Below are positions 33,210 through 41,858 of a DNA stretch of 64,000 bases, piece after piece; position 1 is the first letter of the stretch, and each line of letters opens with the position of its first letter. A program made the position numbers and the translations under genes. Under the pieces are notes generated by a model. That model searched no databases. It was not told where the DNA came from and saw only the letters and a program-made list of their open reading frames with translations. Source of the stretch: Pseudolabrys sp. Lineage in GTDB: Bacteria; Pseudomonadota; Alphaproteobacteria; Rhizobiales; Xanthobacteraceae. The stretch spans positions 558,001 to 622,000 of the forward strand of contig JARYIJ010000001.1 in NCBI GenBank assembly GCA_029980465.1. Reading direction: 5' to 3'.

Positions 33210-34469
33210 TGTACGGCCTTGAGAGATACCTGACACCCGTTCGGAGACATGCCTGACACTGCCGCCGAGAGGCAGGGAGGTCGGGATGACATGGCGGGAG
33301 GTATCGGTGGCGGATCAGCGTCGGGAGTTCGTGATGCTGGCCTCACTTGAGGGAGCGAACGTGTCAGCGCTGTGCGCGCGCTTTGGGATCAGCCGGCAGA
33401 CGGGTCATCTGTGGCTGCGGCGGTTCGCGGCAGGAGAAAGCAATTTTGCGGACCGCTCGCGGCGGCCACTGCAGAGCCCTCGGCGGCTTGCGGGGGAGCT
33501 CGAAGCGCGCATTCTTGCGGTGCGCGACGCGCATCCGGCCTGGGGGGCGCGCAAGATCGCGGCGGTTTTGCAGCGGAACGGAATCGTGCCACCGTCGGCC
33601 TCGACCGTCCATGCGGTGCTGTCGCGTCATGGCCGCATCGCGGTGGATAGTCCCGGCCGTGCCTATGGAGGCTTCGAGCGCACAGCGCCGAATGCGCTGT
33701 GGCAAATGGATTTCAAGGGACGCGTGCGGCTCGGCAGCGGTGCCTGGCTGCATCCTCTGACGATCATCGATGATCATTCGCGCTTTGCTGTGGGGCTTGC
33801 AGCCTGTGCCGACCAGCAGACGCAGACGGTCCAAGCGCATCTGGAGCGGGTTTTGCGCCGCCACGGCCTGCCCCATGCCATCTATGTCGACAACGGATCG
33901 CCTTGGGGCGGTGGAAAGCCCGGCCAATGGACACCCCTGCGGCTGTGGCTGCTCAAGCTCGGCATCGCCATCATCCACAGCACACCGTATCATCCGCAAG
34001 GACGCGGCAAGAACGAACGCTTCCATCGCAGCCTTGCCGCCGAGGTACTCGCGCTCGTACAACTGCAAGGGTTCGATGATGCGCAAGCCGCTTTCGATCA
34101 CTGGCGTCATGTCTACAATCGCCAGCGGCCGCATCAATCGCTCGGCTTCACGACACCCGCTGAGCACTACCGACCGTCAAGGCGAAGCTTCCCCGAGACA
34201 CTGCCGGTTCCCCGCTACGATCAAGGTGAGATCGTCCGCCGCGTCGGCAAGACCAAGGCCTATGTGTCCTTTCACAACAGGCTCTGGAAAGTACCGGACG
34301 CCTTTTGCGGGGAATATCTCGCTATCCGGCCTCGCCTGCCTGATGGATGCTTCGCCATCTGCTTCGGAGCCCACGAAATCGCTTCCTTCGATCTTAACTG
34401 TCCGCGTTCCTCCCAAATGGCGTAAAGCATCTCTCCGAACACCTGTCAGGGATGTCCTCGGGCTTTACA
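33210..34469 (+). mobile_element. IS481-family insertion sequence, copy 1 (1,260 bp)
   Basis: The ends TGTACGGCC (33210) and GGCTTTACA (34469, reverse complement TGTAAAGCC) start imperfect terminal inverted repeats of about 42 bp that share CCTGACA and GTTCGGAGA blocks. A 5-bp direct repeat CTTGT lies on both sides (33205-33209, 34470-34474). Joining the flanks restores a palindrome with arms ATGGCCGGG and CCCGGCCAT. One transposase gene fills the element. It is apparently identical to the copy at 58301-59560 in reverse orientation. Confidence 0.93.
33286..34425 (+). CDS. IS481-family transposase, copy 1
   Basis: A 379-aa DDE transposase that cuts and joins the IS ends. An N-terminal HTH (LEGANVSALCARFGISRQTGHLWLRRF, about 21-47) is followed by a second HTH-like region (ARKIAAVLQRNGIVPPSASTVHAVL). 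The rve integrase core has D142 (QMDFKGR), D202 (YVDNGSP) and E244 (GKNERFH). The C-terminal tail contains an SH3-like segment (AYVSFHNRLWKVPDAF). It appears intact, with no frameshift or stop. The start at 33286 (MTWREVSVAD) has GGGAGG just upstream. Confidence 0.95.
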   Translation: MTWREVSVADQRREFVMLASLEGANVSALCARFGISRQTGHLWLRRFAAGESNFADRSRRPLQSPRRLAGELEARILAVRDAHPAWGARKIAAVLQRNGIVPPSASTVHAVLSRHGRIAVDSPGRAYGGFERTAPNALWQMDFKGRVRLGSGAWLHPLTIIDDHSRFAVGLAACADQQTQTVQAHLERVLRRHGLPHAIYVDNGSPWGGGKPGQWTPLRLWLLKLGIAIIHSTPYHPQGRGKNERFHRSLAAEVLALVQLQGFDDAQAAFDHWRHVYNRQRPHQSLGFTTPAEHYRPSRRSFPETLPVPRYDQGEIVRRVGKTKAYVSFHNRLWKVPDAFCGEYLAIRPRLPDGCFAICFGAHEIASFDLNCPRSSQMA

Positions 34470-34529
34470 CTTGTCCCGGCCATGACAGCAAACGCCAGGG
34501 TGGTGGTGCCGGCCACCCTACACCTTCAC

Positions 34530-34561
34530 AAAACAAATCGGGCGCCCACAGGGCGCCCGAT
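34530..34561 (-). terminator. Rho-independent terminator of the TRAP operon
   Basis: On the minus strand ATCGGGCGCCC-TGT-GGGCGCCCGAT is followed by TTTGTTTT, 22 bp after the dctP stop. Confidence 0.85.
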
Positions 34562-34583
34562 CCATCTGCGACATTCGTGGCGG

Positions 34584-35564
34584 TTACATCTTCTTGTAGG
34601 CCGCGATCACCTCTTCGCCCTGCTTGCCGGCCTTCTTGAGCCAGTCGGCGGTGAGCTGCTCGCCGATCTTCTTGAAGCCGGCTGCGAGCTCGGGGCTCGG
34701 CGGCAGCACTTTCATGCCGTGCGCCTTGAGTTGGTCGAGATACCAGGAGCTTTTCTGTTCCCACATCTTCCAGCCGCGAACCTCGGCCTCCGCCGCGGCC
34801 TTGAGCACGGCTTCCTGCGTCGGCTTGTCCAGCGAGGCGAAGGCGGCCTTGTTGACGAAGGTGATGTTCTTCGGAATCCACGCCCGCGTGTCGTAGAAGT
34901 GGTTGAGCGACTCCCACACCTTGCTGTCGTAGCCGGTGCCGCCGGACGAGATGAAGGAATTGACGACGCCGGTCGCCAGCGCCTGCGGCAGGTCGGCGGC
35001 CTGCACAGTCACCGATTGGGCTCCGACGGCCTCGCCGATCTTCGCGGTTCCGACGTTATAGGCGCGCCACTTGAGGCCCTTCATGTCGGCAATCGTATTA
35101 AGGTCCTTGTTGACGTAGATGCCCTGCGGCGCCCAGGGCACCGCGAACAACACCATCAAGCCCTGCTTGTCGAGCTTGTTGACGATCGCCGGCTTCGACG
35201 CCTCCCACAGCTTCTTGGCTTGCGGAAAGCTCGTGGCGAGGAACGGAATGACGTCGATGCCGAACATCGGGTCTTCGTTCTCGTGGATGGAGATCAGCAC
35301 CTCGCCGACCTGGGCCTGGCCGGTCTGCACCGCGCGCTTGATATCCGGCGCCTTGAACAGCGACGCGCCCGGATGAACGGTGATGACAAGCTTGCCGTTG
35401 GTCGCCTTCTCCACGTCCTTGGCGAACTGGATCAGGTTGACGCTGTGCGGATTGTCGGCCGGATACGCGGCCGGCAAATCCCATTTGGTCTGGGCCAGCG
35501 CCGGCGTGGCGGCGGCCGCCGCTACCACGACAGCCGCGGCAAACAGGGACTGCAGTTTTTTCAT
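34584..35564 (-). CDS. TRAP transporter substrate-binding protein DctP
   Basis: A 326-aa periplasmic receptor that captures an organic acid for the TRAP permease. It has a signal peptide (MKKLQSLFAAAVVVAAAAATPALAQ), then the DctP fold with FAKDVEKATNGKLVI, IKRAVQTGQAQVGEVL, MKGLKWRAYNV (contains the conserved ligand-binding arginine) and ALATGVVNSFISS. The closing helices include YLDQLKAHGMKVLPPSPELAAGF. It is last in the operon MarR-dctQ-dctM-dctP and ends at a terminator. The position opposite a 5-oxoprolinase gene suggests an oxoproline- or hydantoin-like ligand, but this is inference. Confidence 0.93.
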   Translation of the reverse strand: MKKLQSLFAAAVVVAAAAATPALAQTKWDLPAAYPADNPHSVNLIQFAKDVEKATNGKLVITVHPGASLFKAPDIKRAVQTGQAQVGEVLISIHENEDPMFGIDVIPFLATSFPQAKKLWEASKPAIVNKLDKQGLMVLFAVPWAPQGIYVNKDLNTIADMKGLKWRAYNVGTAKIGEAVGAQSVTVQAADLPQALATGVVNSFISSGGTGYDSKVWESLNHFYDTRAWIPKNITFVNKAAFASLDKPTQEAVLKAAAEAEVRGWKMWEQKSSWYLDQLKAHGMKVLPPSPELAAGFKKIGEQLTADWLKKAGKQGEEVIAAYKKM

Positions 35565-35623
35565 GAATCGCCCTCTTCTGTTGAGTTGACGCTACGTGAT
35601 CGGACTGGCGCCGAGCGTACCAC

Positions 35624-36937
35624 CTATCCTTGCGGAAAGACGAGATGCGGCAGCACCATGACGATTTGGGGATATTCGGTGATGATGAAGACCGCCGCCA
35701 GCAACAGCAGGAAGAACGGGAATGCCGCGCGGGCCACGGTCCATGTATCGCGCCCGCTCATGCTCTGCAGCACGAACAGGTTGAAGCCGACCGGCGGCGT
35801 GATCTGCGCCATCTCGACGTGAATGACGAGGTAGACGCCGAACCAGACCAGATCGAGGCCGGCCTGCTGGATCATCGGCAGCACCACCACCATGGTCAGC
35901 ACGATCATCGAGATACCGTCGATCAGGCAGCCGAGGATGATGTACATGATCGACAGGTAGAGCGCGAGCATGCCCGGGGTGAGATGCTGTCCCTTCACCC
36001 ATTCGGCCAGCGCGGCGGGAATGCCGGTGTAGGCCATCGCCGCCGTGCAATAGGCGGCACCTGCAAGGATCAGCATGATCATGCAGGTAAGCCGCGTCGT
36101 GCTCATGACGCTTTCGACGAACGTCTTGCGCGTCAGCGTGCCGCTCCACCAGGCGAGGATCAGCGAGCCGGCGACGCCCCATGCCGCGCATTCGGTCGCG
36201 GTGGCAAAGCCGAGCACCAGCGACAGGAACACGGCGAGGATCAGCAGCAGGCACGGCACCAGCTTGGTCGACTGCTTGAGCTTGGCCCCGAACGCCATCG
36301 GCGGGTCGCGCGGCGGAATGCGGTTTGGATAAAGCAGCGACCAGCCGATGATGTAGCCGGAATAGAGCGCCATCACGAGCAGGCCCGGCAGGAAGCCGCC
36401 GAGAAAGACCTGCAGCACCGACACGTTGGCGGTGACGGCGTAGACGACCATCGGAATCGACGGCGGAATGAGAAGGCCGAGCGTTCCGGATCCGGCCAGC
36501 GAGCCGAGGCTCAGACTCTTGTCGTAGCCGCGCTTGTCGAGCTCGGGCAGCGCGATCTTGCCGATCGTCGCGCAGGTCGCGGCGGACGAGCCGGACACCG
36601 CCGCGAAGATGCCGCAGCCGATGACGTTCACATGGACGAGCCGTCCCGGCAGCCATTGCAGCCACGGCGACAGGCCGCGGAACATCTCTTCGGAGAGCCG
36701 CGTGCGGAACAGGATCTCTCCCATCCAGATGAACAGCGGCAGCGCCGCCAGCGTCCACGACGCGCTGGCGCTCCATACGCTGGTGGCCAGCACCTGCCCG
36801 ACCGGCACGCTGGTCGTGAGAACCATAGCCAGCAGGCCGACGAGGCCGAGACCGACCGCGATCCAGACGCCGCTGGCGAGAACGACGATCAGAAAGCCGA
36901 GCAGGATGACCGAGAGATCGACGAGACCCATGTGCAT
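35624..36937 (-). CDS. TRAP transporter large permease DctM
   Basis: The 437-aa inner-membrane protein is the sodium-coupled transport subunit of the TRAP system. It has about twelve hydrophobic segments and the family patterns WTLAALPLFIWMGEILF, GCGIFAAVSGSSAATCATIGKIALPEL, GTLGLLIPPSIPMVVYA and late EMAQITPPVGFNLFVLQ. The start at 36937 (MHMGLVDLSV) overlaps the dctQ stop by one base (TGATG), showing coupling; an ATG two codons later is the alternative. A longer reading to 37102 is only the shifted frame of dctQ. Confidence 0.95.
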   Translation of the reverse strand: MHMGLVDLSVILLGFLIVVLASGVWIAVGLGLVGLLAMVLTTSVPVGQVLATSVWSASASWTLAALPLFIWMGEILFRTRLSEEMFRGLSPWLQWLPGRLVHVNVIGCGIFAAVSGSSAATCATIGKIALPELDKRGYDKSLSLGSLAGSGTLGLLIPPSIPMVVYAVTANVSVLQVFLGGFLPGLLVMALYSGYIIGWSLLYPNRIPPRDPPMAFGAKLKQSTKLVPCLLLILAVFLSLVLGFATATECAAWGVAGSLILAWWSGTLTRKTFVESVMSTTRLTCMIMLILAGAAYCTAAMAYTGIPAALAEWVKGQHLTPGMLALYLSIMYIILGCLIDGISMIVLTMVVVLPMIQQAGLDLVWFGVYLVIHVEMAQITPPVGFNLFVLQSMSGRDTWTVARAAFPFFLLLLAAVFIITEYPQIVMVLPHLVFPQG

Positions 36938-37482
36938 CAGCCCGCGCCTCCCGATGCCACGCGCTCGACGAACTCGTCCGGCGTCGCTGGTGGCTCCTTC
37001 TCGTAGGATGGCTTGTTCCCGCGCAACACGTTGATCAACTCGTCGACGACCGCGATCGATAGAATGATCAGCCCGCCACAGTAGCCGAGCTGCGGAATCC
37101 ACAGCGGCACCGCGACCACGCCCTGCGCCATGTCGTTGAAGATGTAGGAATCATAGGTCATGACCGTCGCCTGCCACGAAAAGTAGATCGTGAAGGCGCC
37201 CGCCACGACGAGCGTGAAAATCTCGATGGCCCGGCGCCTCTCTCCCGTGAAACGTTCGAGAATGATGCCGACGCGAATGATCTCGCCCTTCTTGAACGTA
37301 TGAGCGAGGCCGAGGAACGACATCGCGCACATCGCCCACGAGGCGAAATCGTCGCCGGCCGGGATGTTCAATCCGAACTGCCGGCCGACCGACATGTACA
37401 TCATGATCCCGAAGATCACGACGAGCAGGAAGCCCGCGGCATATCCTGCGTAGAGGTAAAGGGTATCCAAAGCCCTGCGCAT
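36937..37482 (-). CDS. TRAP transporter small permease DctQ
   Basis: A 181-aa protein with four membrane segments (YAGYAAGFLLVVIFGIMMYM; DDFASWAMCAMSFLGLAHTF; FTLVVAGAFTIYFSWQATVM; LGYCGGLIILSIAVVDELI), the DctQ layout. DctQ pairs with DctM to form the membrane complex that takes substrate from DctP. It is coupled to dctM by a one-base overlap. The gene starts 85 bp after the MarR-type gene on the same strand, so regulator and transporter are probably one transcript. Confidence 0.9.
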   Translation of the reverse strand: MRRALDTLYLYAGYAAGFLLVVIFGIMMYMSVGRQFGLNIPAGDDFASWAMCAMSFLGLAHTFKKGEIIRVGIILERFTGERRRAIEIFTLVVAGAFTIYFSWQATVMTYDSYIFNDMAQGVVAVPLWIPQLGYCGGLIILSIAVVDELINVLRGNKPSYEKEPPATPDEFVERVASGGAG

Positions 37483-37567
37483 CGTGCCCCCGAAGTTGAC
37501 CTCAGTCCGCGGTGCCGACGGGCCGCCGGAGTGAGGATTTGTATGCCGTGGCTGTCATGGCTTTCAT

Positions 37568-38110
37568 CTACAGACTCGCGGCGGCCCGCGCCGCCTGATC
37601 GTAATGACCGGACATCGCCCGCATCAGCGCCGCCACTTCAGAAAGACGTTGCGGGTCGCTGCCCGAACTGCGGACCGGCGAAACCAGAAGCCGCTCGCGC
37701 AGCCTGGTGTAAGCGCGGATCACGTCCTCGCCCTTTTTCGTCAGGCTGACGGTCTTCTCGTTGCCGCTGCGGCCCGACGTCACCAGCCCGAGGGTCTCCA
37801 GCTTCTTCACCGAATAGGTGACGAGATGGGTGTCCTCGACGCTCAGGACCAGGCAGATGTCGGCCAGCCGCTTCGCCTTGTCACGATGCGCGATGGTGTG
37901 GACAACGAGGACGTCGAGCGGGGAGAGGTCCGGCACGCCGGCCGCCGCCATGCAGCGGACCATCCAGCGGTTGAAGGCGTGGCCGAGCAGAATGAGGCCG
38001 AATTCCATCTCGGAGAGCGCCGGCAGCGCCCCGGCGGCCAGATGGGCCGACGATACAATCGGCGCCCCGCTCCGTTCGACGGATTTTCCAGCACGCGATG
38101 GTCCGGCCAT
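37568..38110 (-). CDS. MarR-type winged-helix transcriptional regulator
   Basis: With start 38110 (MAGPSRAGKSV) the product is 180 aa. The helical dimerisation start (ALSEMEFGLILLGHAFNRWMVRCM) is followed by a winged helix: SPLDVLVVHTIAHRDKAKRLADICLVLSVEDTHLVTYSVKKLETLGLV, with the wing SGNEKTVSLTKKGEDVI. It heads the TRAP operon and diverges from the oxoprolinase gene; two overlapping palindromes lie in the 116-bp gap between them. It probably senses the substrate or product of that pathway. An in-frame ATG at 38284 would run through the neighbouring promoter and was rejected. Confidence 0.85.
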   Translation of the reverse strand: MAGPSRAGKSVERSGAPIVSSAHLAAGALPALSEMEFGLILLGHAFNRWMVRCMAAAGVPDLSPLDVLVVHTIAHRDKAKRLADICLVLSVEDTHLVTYSVKKLETLGLVTSGRSGNEKTVSLTKKGEDVIRAYTRLRERLLVSPVRSSGSDPQRLSEVAALMRAMSGHYDQAARAAASL

Positions 38111-38144
38111 AATCACGTTCCCCGGGGGCAGGCTATCGCACCAT

Positions 38145-38169
38145 GACAAACTGTCAACGATTTGTTGAC
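38145..38169. promoter_or_regulatory. Probable operator of the MarR-type regulator
   Basis: Two overlapping inverted repeats lie between the divergent regulator and oxoprolinase genes: GACA-AAC-TGTC (38145-38155) and GTCAAC-GATTT-GTTGAC (38153-38169). The second is a perfect 6-bp-arm palindrome. This AT-rich patch is the only clear dyad in the intergenic region. Confidence 0.6.
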
Positions 38170-38226
38170 GAAATGCCACCGCGAATTTACGGTGCGCGAA
38201 ACGGAGCGAACGGAGATTGAGGGGCG

Positions 38227-41200
38227 ATGGCGAGGGCGGCGGATCGGACGCTTTGGGACTTCTGGATCGACCGCGGCGGCACATTCACCGACATCGTCGG
38301 CCGCCGGCCGGATGGCGCGCTGGTGGCGCACAAGCTGCTCTCCGAGAACCCCGAAGCCTATGCGGATGCCGCCGTCCAGGGCATCCGCGACCTGCTCGGC
38401 CTCGCGCCCGGCGAGCCCATTCCGCCCGGCAAGATCGGTGCCGTGAAGATGGGTACCACGGTCGCGACCAATGCCCTGCTCGAGCGCAAGGGCGAGCGCA
38501 CGCTGCTCGTTACTACCAAAGGCTTCCGCGACGCGCTCAAGATCGGCTACCAGGCGCGGCCGAAGATTTTCGCGCGGCACATCGTCAAGCCCGACATGCT
38601 GTTCGACGAGGTGCTCGAGGTCGACGAGCGCGTGCGCGCGGACGGCACGGTCGAGCGCGCGCCCGACGTCGCGGCGGTTCGCGCCGGCCTGCAGCGCGCC
38701 TACGACGCGGGCTTCCGCGCCGTCGCCATTGTCTTCATGCACGCCTACAGCCACCCGGCGCACGAGAGCGAGGTCGCCGCCATCGCGCGCGAGGTCGGCT
38801 TTCCGCAGGTCTCGGTCAGCCACGAGGTCTCGCCGCTCATCAAGCTGGTCGGGCGCGGCGACACCACCGTCGTCGATGCCTATCTGTCGCCGATCCTGCG
38901 GCGCTACGTGGCGCAGGTCGACGAGGACCTCGACTCGAAGCGCTCCAATGCCCGCCTCATGTTCATGATGTCGTCGGGTGGCCTCACCGCCGCCGAGCTG
39001 TTCCAGGGCAAGGATGCAATCCTGTCCGGCCCTGCCGGCGGTGTGGTCGGCATGGCGCAGACCGGACGCGAGGCCGGCGCCGACCGCCTGATCGGTTTCG
39101 ACATGGGCGGCACCTCGACCGACGTCTCGCACTACGACGGCGAATACGAACGCGCCTTCGAGACGGAGGTCGCCGGCGTGCGCATGCGCGCGCCGATGAT
39201 GCTGATCCATACCGTCGCCGCCGGCGGCGGTTCGATTCTGCACTACGACGGCGCGCGCTTCCGCGTCGGTCCGGATTCCGCCGGCGCCAATCCCGGCCCG
39301 AAATGCTACCGCCGCGGCGGCCCTCTCGCCGTCACCGACGCCAACGTGATGCTCGGCAAGCTGATGCCGGAGTTCTTCCCGAAGATTTTCGGGCCGCACC
39401 AGGATCAACCGCTCGACGCCGGCGCCGTGAAGGCCGCCTTCTCCGATCTCGCCAGGGAGGTCGGCGACAAGACGCCGGAAGAGATCGCTGACGGTTTCGT
39501 CAAGATCGCCGTCGAGAACATGGCGAACGCGATCAAGAAGATTTCCGTGCAGCGCGGCTACGACGTGACGCGCTACATGCTCAACTGCTTCGGCGGCGCC
39601 GGCGGCCAGCATGCCTGCCTCGTCGCCGACGCGCTCGGCATGACGAAGGTGCTGATCCACCCGTTCTCGTCGCTGCTGTCGGCCTACGGCATGGGCCTCG
39701 CCGACATTCGCGCCACCCGCCAGCAGGCGATCGAGCAGCCCTTCGGCGCGAAGTCGCTCGCCGCCCTGAAGACGATCGGCGGCAGGCTCGGCAAGGACGT
39801 CAAGGCCGAAGTCGCCGGTCAGGGCGTACCTTCCGCGAAAATCAAGGTCATCACCCGCGCCCATATCCGCTACGCCGGCACCGACACCGCCCTGGTGGTC
39901 ACTGCCGGATCGCTTGCCGCGATGAAGCGGCTGTTCGAGCGGGCCCACAAGGCCCAGTTCGGCTTCATCGACCGCAGCAAGCAGCTCGTGATCGAGGCCG
40001 TTTCGGTCGAAGCGGTCGGCGGCGGCGCGACCTTTCGCGAGCGCGCCGGCAAGACGTCGCGCGCCAGGCTGCCGAAGCCGGCCAGACACACCCGCTTTTT
40101 CTCGGATGGCCGCTGGCACAACGCCAATGTCTATACGCGCGACCAGCTCAGGCGCGGCGCCAAGGTGAAAGGCCCGGCCATCCTCATCGAGCCTCATCAG
40201 ACCATCGTGATTGAGCCAGGCTGGCAGGCTGCACTGACGGCGAAGAACCATCTCGTGCTGACACGCGTCGTCAAGCTCAAGCGCACCCACGCCATCGGCA
40301 CGCATGCCGATCCGGTGATGCTCGAAGTGTTCAACAACCTGTTCATGTCGATCGCCGAGCAGATGGGCGTGTCGCTGCAGAACACCGCCTACTCCGTCAA
40401 CATCAAGGAGCGGCTCGACTTCTCCTGCGCGGTGTTCGCGCATGACGGCACCTTGGTCGCCAACGCGCCGCACATGCCGGTGCATCTCGGCTCGATGGAC
40501 CGCGCCGTCGAGACCATCATCCGCGAGAACAAGGGGCGGATCGCGCCCGGCGACGTCTATGCGATCAACGCTCCCTACAACGGCGGCACGCACCTGCCCG
40601 ACATCACCGTGTGCACGCCGGTGTTCGACGACAAAAAGAAGAAGAACATCCTGTTCTGGGTGGCGTCGCGCGGACATCACGCCGATGTCGGCGGCATCTC
40701 GCCCGGATCGATGTCGCCCAACGCGACAACGATCGAGCAGGAAGGCGTGCTGTTCGACAATTTCAAGCTGGTCGACCGCGGCAAATTCCGCGAGAAGGAA
40801 CTGATGGCGGCGCTCACCGGCGCAAAGTATCCGGCCCGCAATCCGGTCCAGAACGTCAACGATCTCAAGGCGCAGATTGCCGCCAACGAGAAGGGCGTCG
40901 CCGAATTGCGCAAGATGGTGACGCATTTCACCATGCCGGTGGTGAAGGCCTACATGCGGCATGTGCAGGACAACGCCGCCGAGAGCGTGCGGCGCGTGCT
41001 CGACCGCCTGCACGATAGCGAATTCGCCTACGAGATGGATCAGGGCACCGTCATCAAGGTGAAGATCACGGTCGACAAGGCGAAGCGCGAGGCAACCGTC
41101 GACTTCACCGGTACCTCGCCGCAGCAGCCGACCAACTTCAACGCGCCGGAACCGGTGGCGCGCGCCGCGGTGCTCTACGTGTTCCGCGTCATGGTCGACG

Positions 41201-41841
41201 ACGATATTCCGATGAACGCCGGCTGCCTGCGGCCGATCAACATCGTCATCCCGAAGAAGTCGATGCTGTCGCCGGAATATCCGGCCGCGGTCGTCGCCGG
41301 CAACGTCGAGACCTCGCAGGCCGTCACCGACACGTTGTTCGGCGCGCTCGGCGCACTGGCCGGCGCGCAGGGCACGATGAACAATCTCAACTTCGGCAAC
41401 GAGCGCTATCAGTATTACGAGACGATCTGCTCGGGTTCGCCAGCCGGTCCGGGCTTCAACGGCACCGACGCCGTGCACACCCACATGACCAACACCCGCC
41501 TCACCGACCCGGAGATCCTGGAATTCCGCTACCCGGTGGTGCTGGAGGATTTCCACATCCGCAAGGGCTCCGGCGGCAAGGGCAAATGGCACGCCGGCGA
41601 CGGCATCCGCCGCACCATCCACTTCCTCGAACGCATGGAATGCACGATCCTGTCCGGCCATCGCCGCGTGCCGCCGTTCGGACTGGCGGGCGGCTCGTCC
41701 GGCCAGGTCGGCGAGAACTGGGCGCGGCGCAAGGACGGCCGCCTCGAGCGCCTCGAAGGCTGCGACGCCACCTGGATCGACGCCGGCGAGGCGATCGTGA
41801 TCCAGACGCCGACCGCAGGTGGATACGGAAAGCCCGACTGA
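38227..41841 (+). CDS. 5-oxoprolinase / hydantoinase, fused HyuA-HyuB type
   Basis: The 1204-aa cytoplasmic protein joins the two subunits of ATP-dependent hydantoinases in one chain, as in eukaryotic 5-oxoprolinase (about 1290 aa). The N-terminal HyuA part begins [15 protein letters not shown] (ATP-binding) and contains [35 protein letters not shown] and [11 protein letters not shown]. The HyuB part starts near residue 695 ([20 protein letters not shown]) with HMPVHLGSM and [14 protein letters not shown]. It hydrolyses an oxoproline- or hydantoin-like ring with ATP. It is divergent from the MarR-TRAP operon, which likely imports its substrate. Start ATG at 38227. Confidence 0.93.
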   Translation: MARAADRTLWDFWIDRGGTFTDIVGRRPDGALVAHKLLSENPEAYADAAVQGIRDLLGLAPGEPIPPGKIGAVKMGTTVATNALLERKGERTLLVTTKGFRDALKIGYQARPKIFARHIVKPDMLFDEVLEVDERVRADGTVERAPDVAAVRAGLQRAYDAGFRAVAIVFMHAYSHPAHESEVAAIAREVGFPQVSVSHEVSPLIKLVGRGDTTVVDAYLSPILRRYVAQVDEDLDSKRSNARLMFMMSSGGLTAAELFQGKDAILSGPAGGVVGMAQTGREAGADRLIGFDMGGTSTDVSHYDGEYERAFETEVAGVRMRAPMMLIHTVAAGGGSILHYDGARFRVGPDSAGANPGPKCYRRGGPLAVTDANVMLGKLMPEFFPKIFGPHQDQPLDAGAVKAAFSDLAREVGDKTPEEIADGFVKIAVENMANAIKKISVQRGYDVTRYMLNCFGGAGGQHACLVADALGMTKVLIHPFSSLLSAYGMGLADIRATRQQAIEQPFGAKSLAALKTIGGRLGKDVKAEVAGQGVPSAKIKVITRAHIRYAGTDTALVVTAGSLAAMKRLFERAHKAQFGFIDRSKQLVIEAVSVEAVGGGATFRERAGKTSRARLPKPARHTRFFSDGRWHNANVYTRDQLRRGAKVKGPAILIEPHQTIVIEPGWQAALTAKNHLVLTRVVKLKRTHAIGTHADPVMLEVFNNLFMSIAEQMGVSLQNTAYSVNIKERLDFSCAVFAHDGTLVANAPHMPVHLGSMDRAVETIIRENKGRIAPGDVYAINAPYNGGTHLPDITVCTPVFDDKKKKNILFWVASRGHHADVGGISPGSMSPNATTIEQEGVLFDNFKLVDRGKFREKELMAALTGAKYPARNPVQNVNDLKAQIAANEKGVAELRKMVTHFTMPVVKAYMRHVQDNAAESVRRVLDRLHDSEFAYEMDQGTVIKVKITVDKAKREATVDFTGTSPQQPTNFNAPEPVARAAVLYVFRVMVDDDIPMNAGCLRPINIVIPKKSMLSPEYPAAVVAGNVETSQAVTDTLFGALGALAGAQGTMNNLNFGNERYQYYETICSGSPAGPGFNGTDAVHTHMTNTRLTDPEILEFRYPVVLEDFHIRKGSGGKGKWHAGDGIRRTIHFLERMECTILSGHRRVPPFGLAGGSSGQVGENWARRKDGRLERLEGCDATWIDAGEAIVIQTPTAGGYGKPD

Positions 41842-41858
41842 ATCTCTGCTTATGCCCC

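Noticed and set aside
34465..34917. Minus-strand 150-codon frame at the dctP 3' end
   Set aside because: It reads dctP in another frame and continues through its terminator; no independent gene signal.
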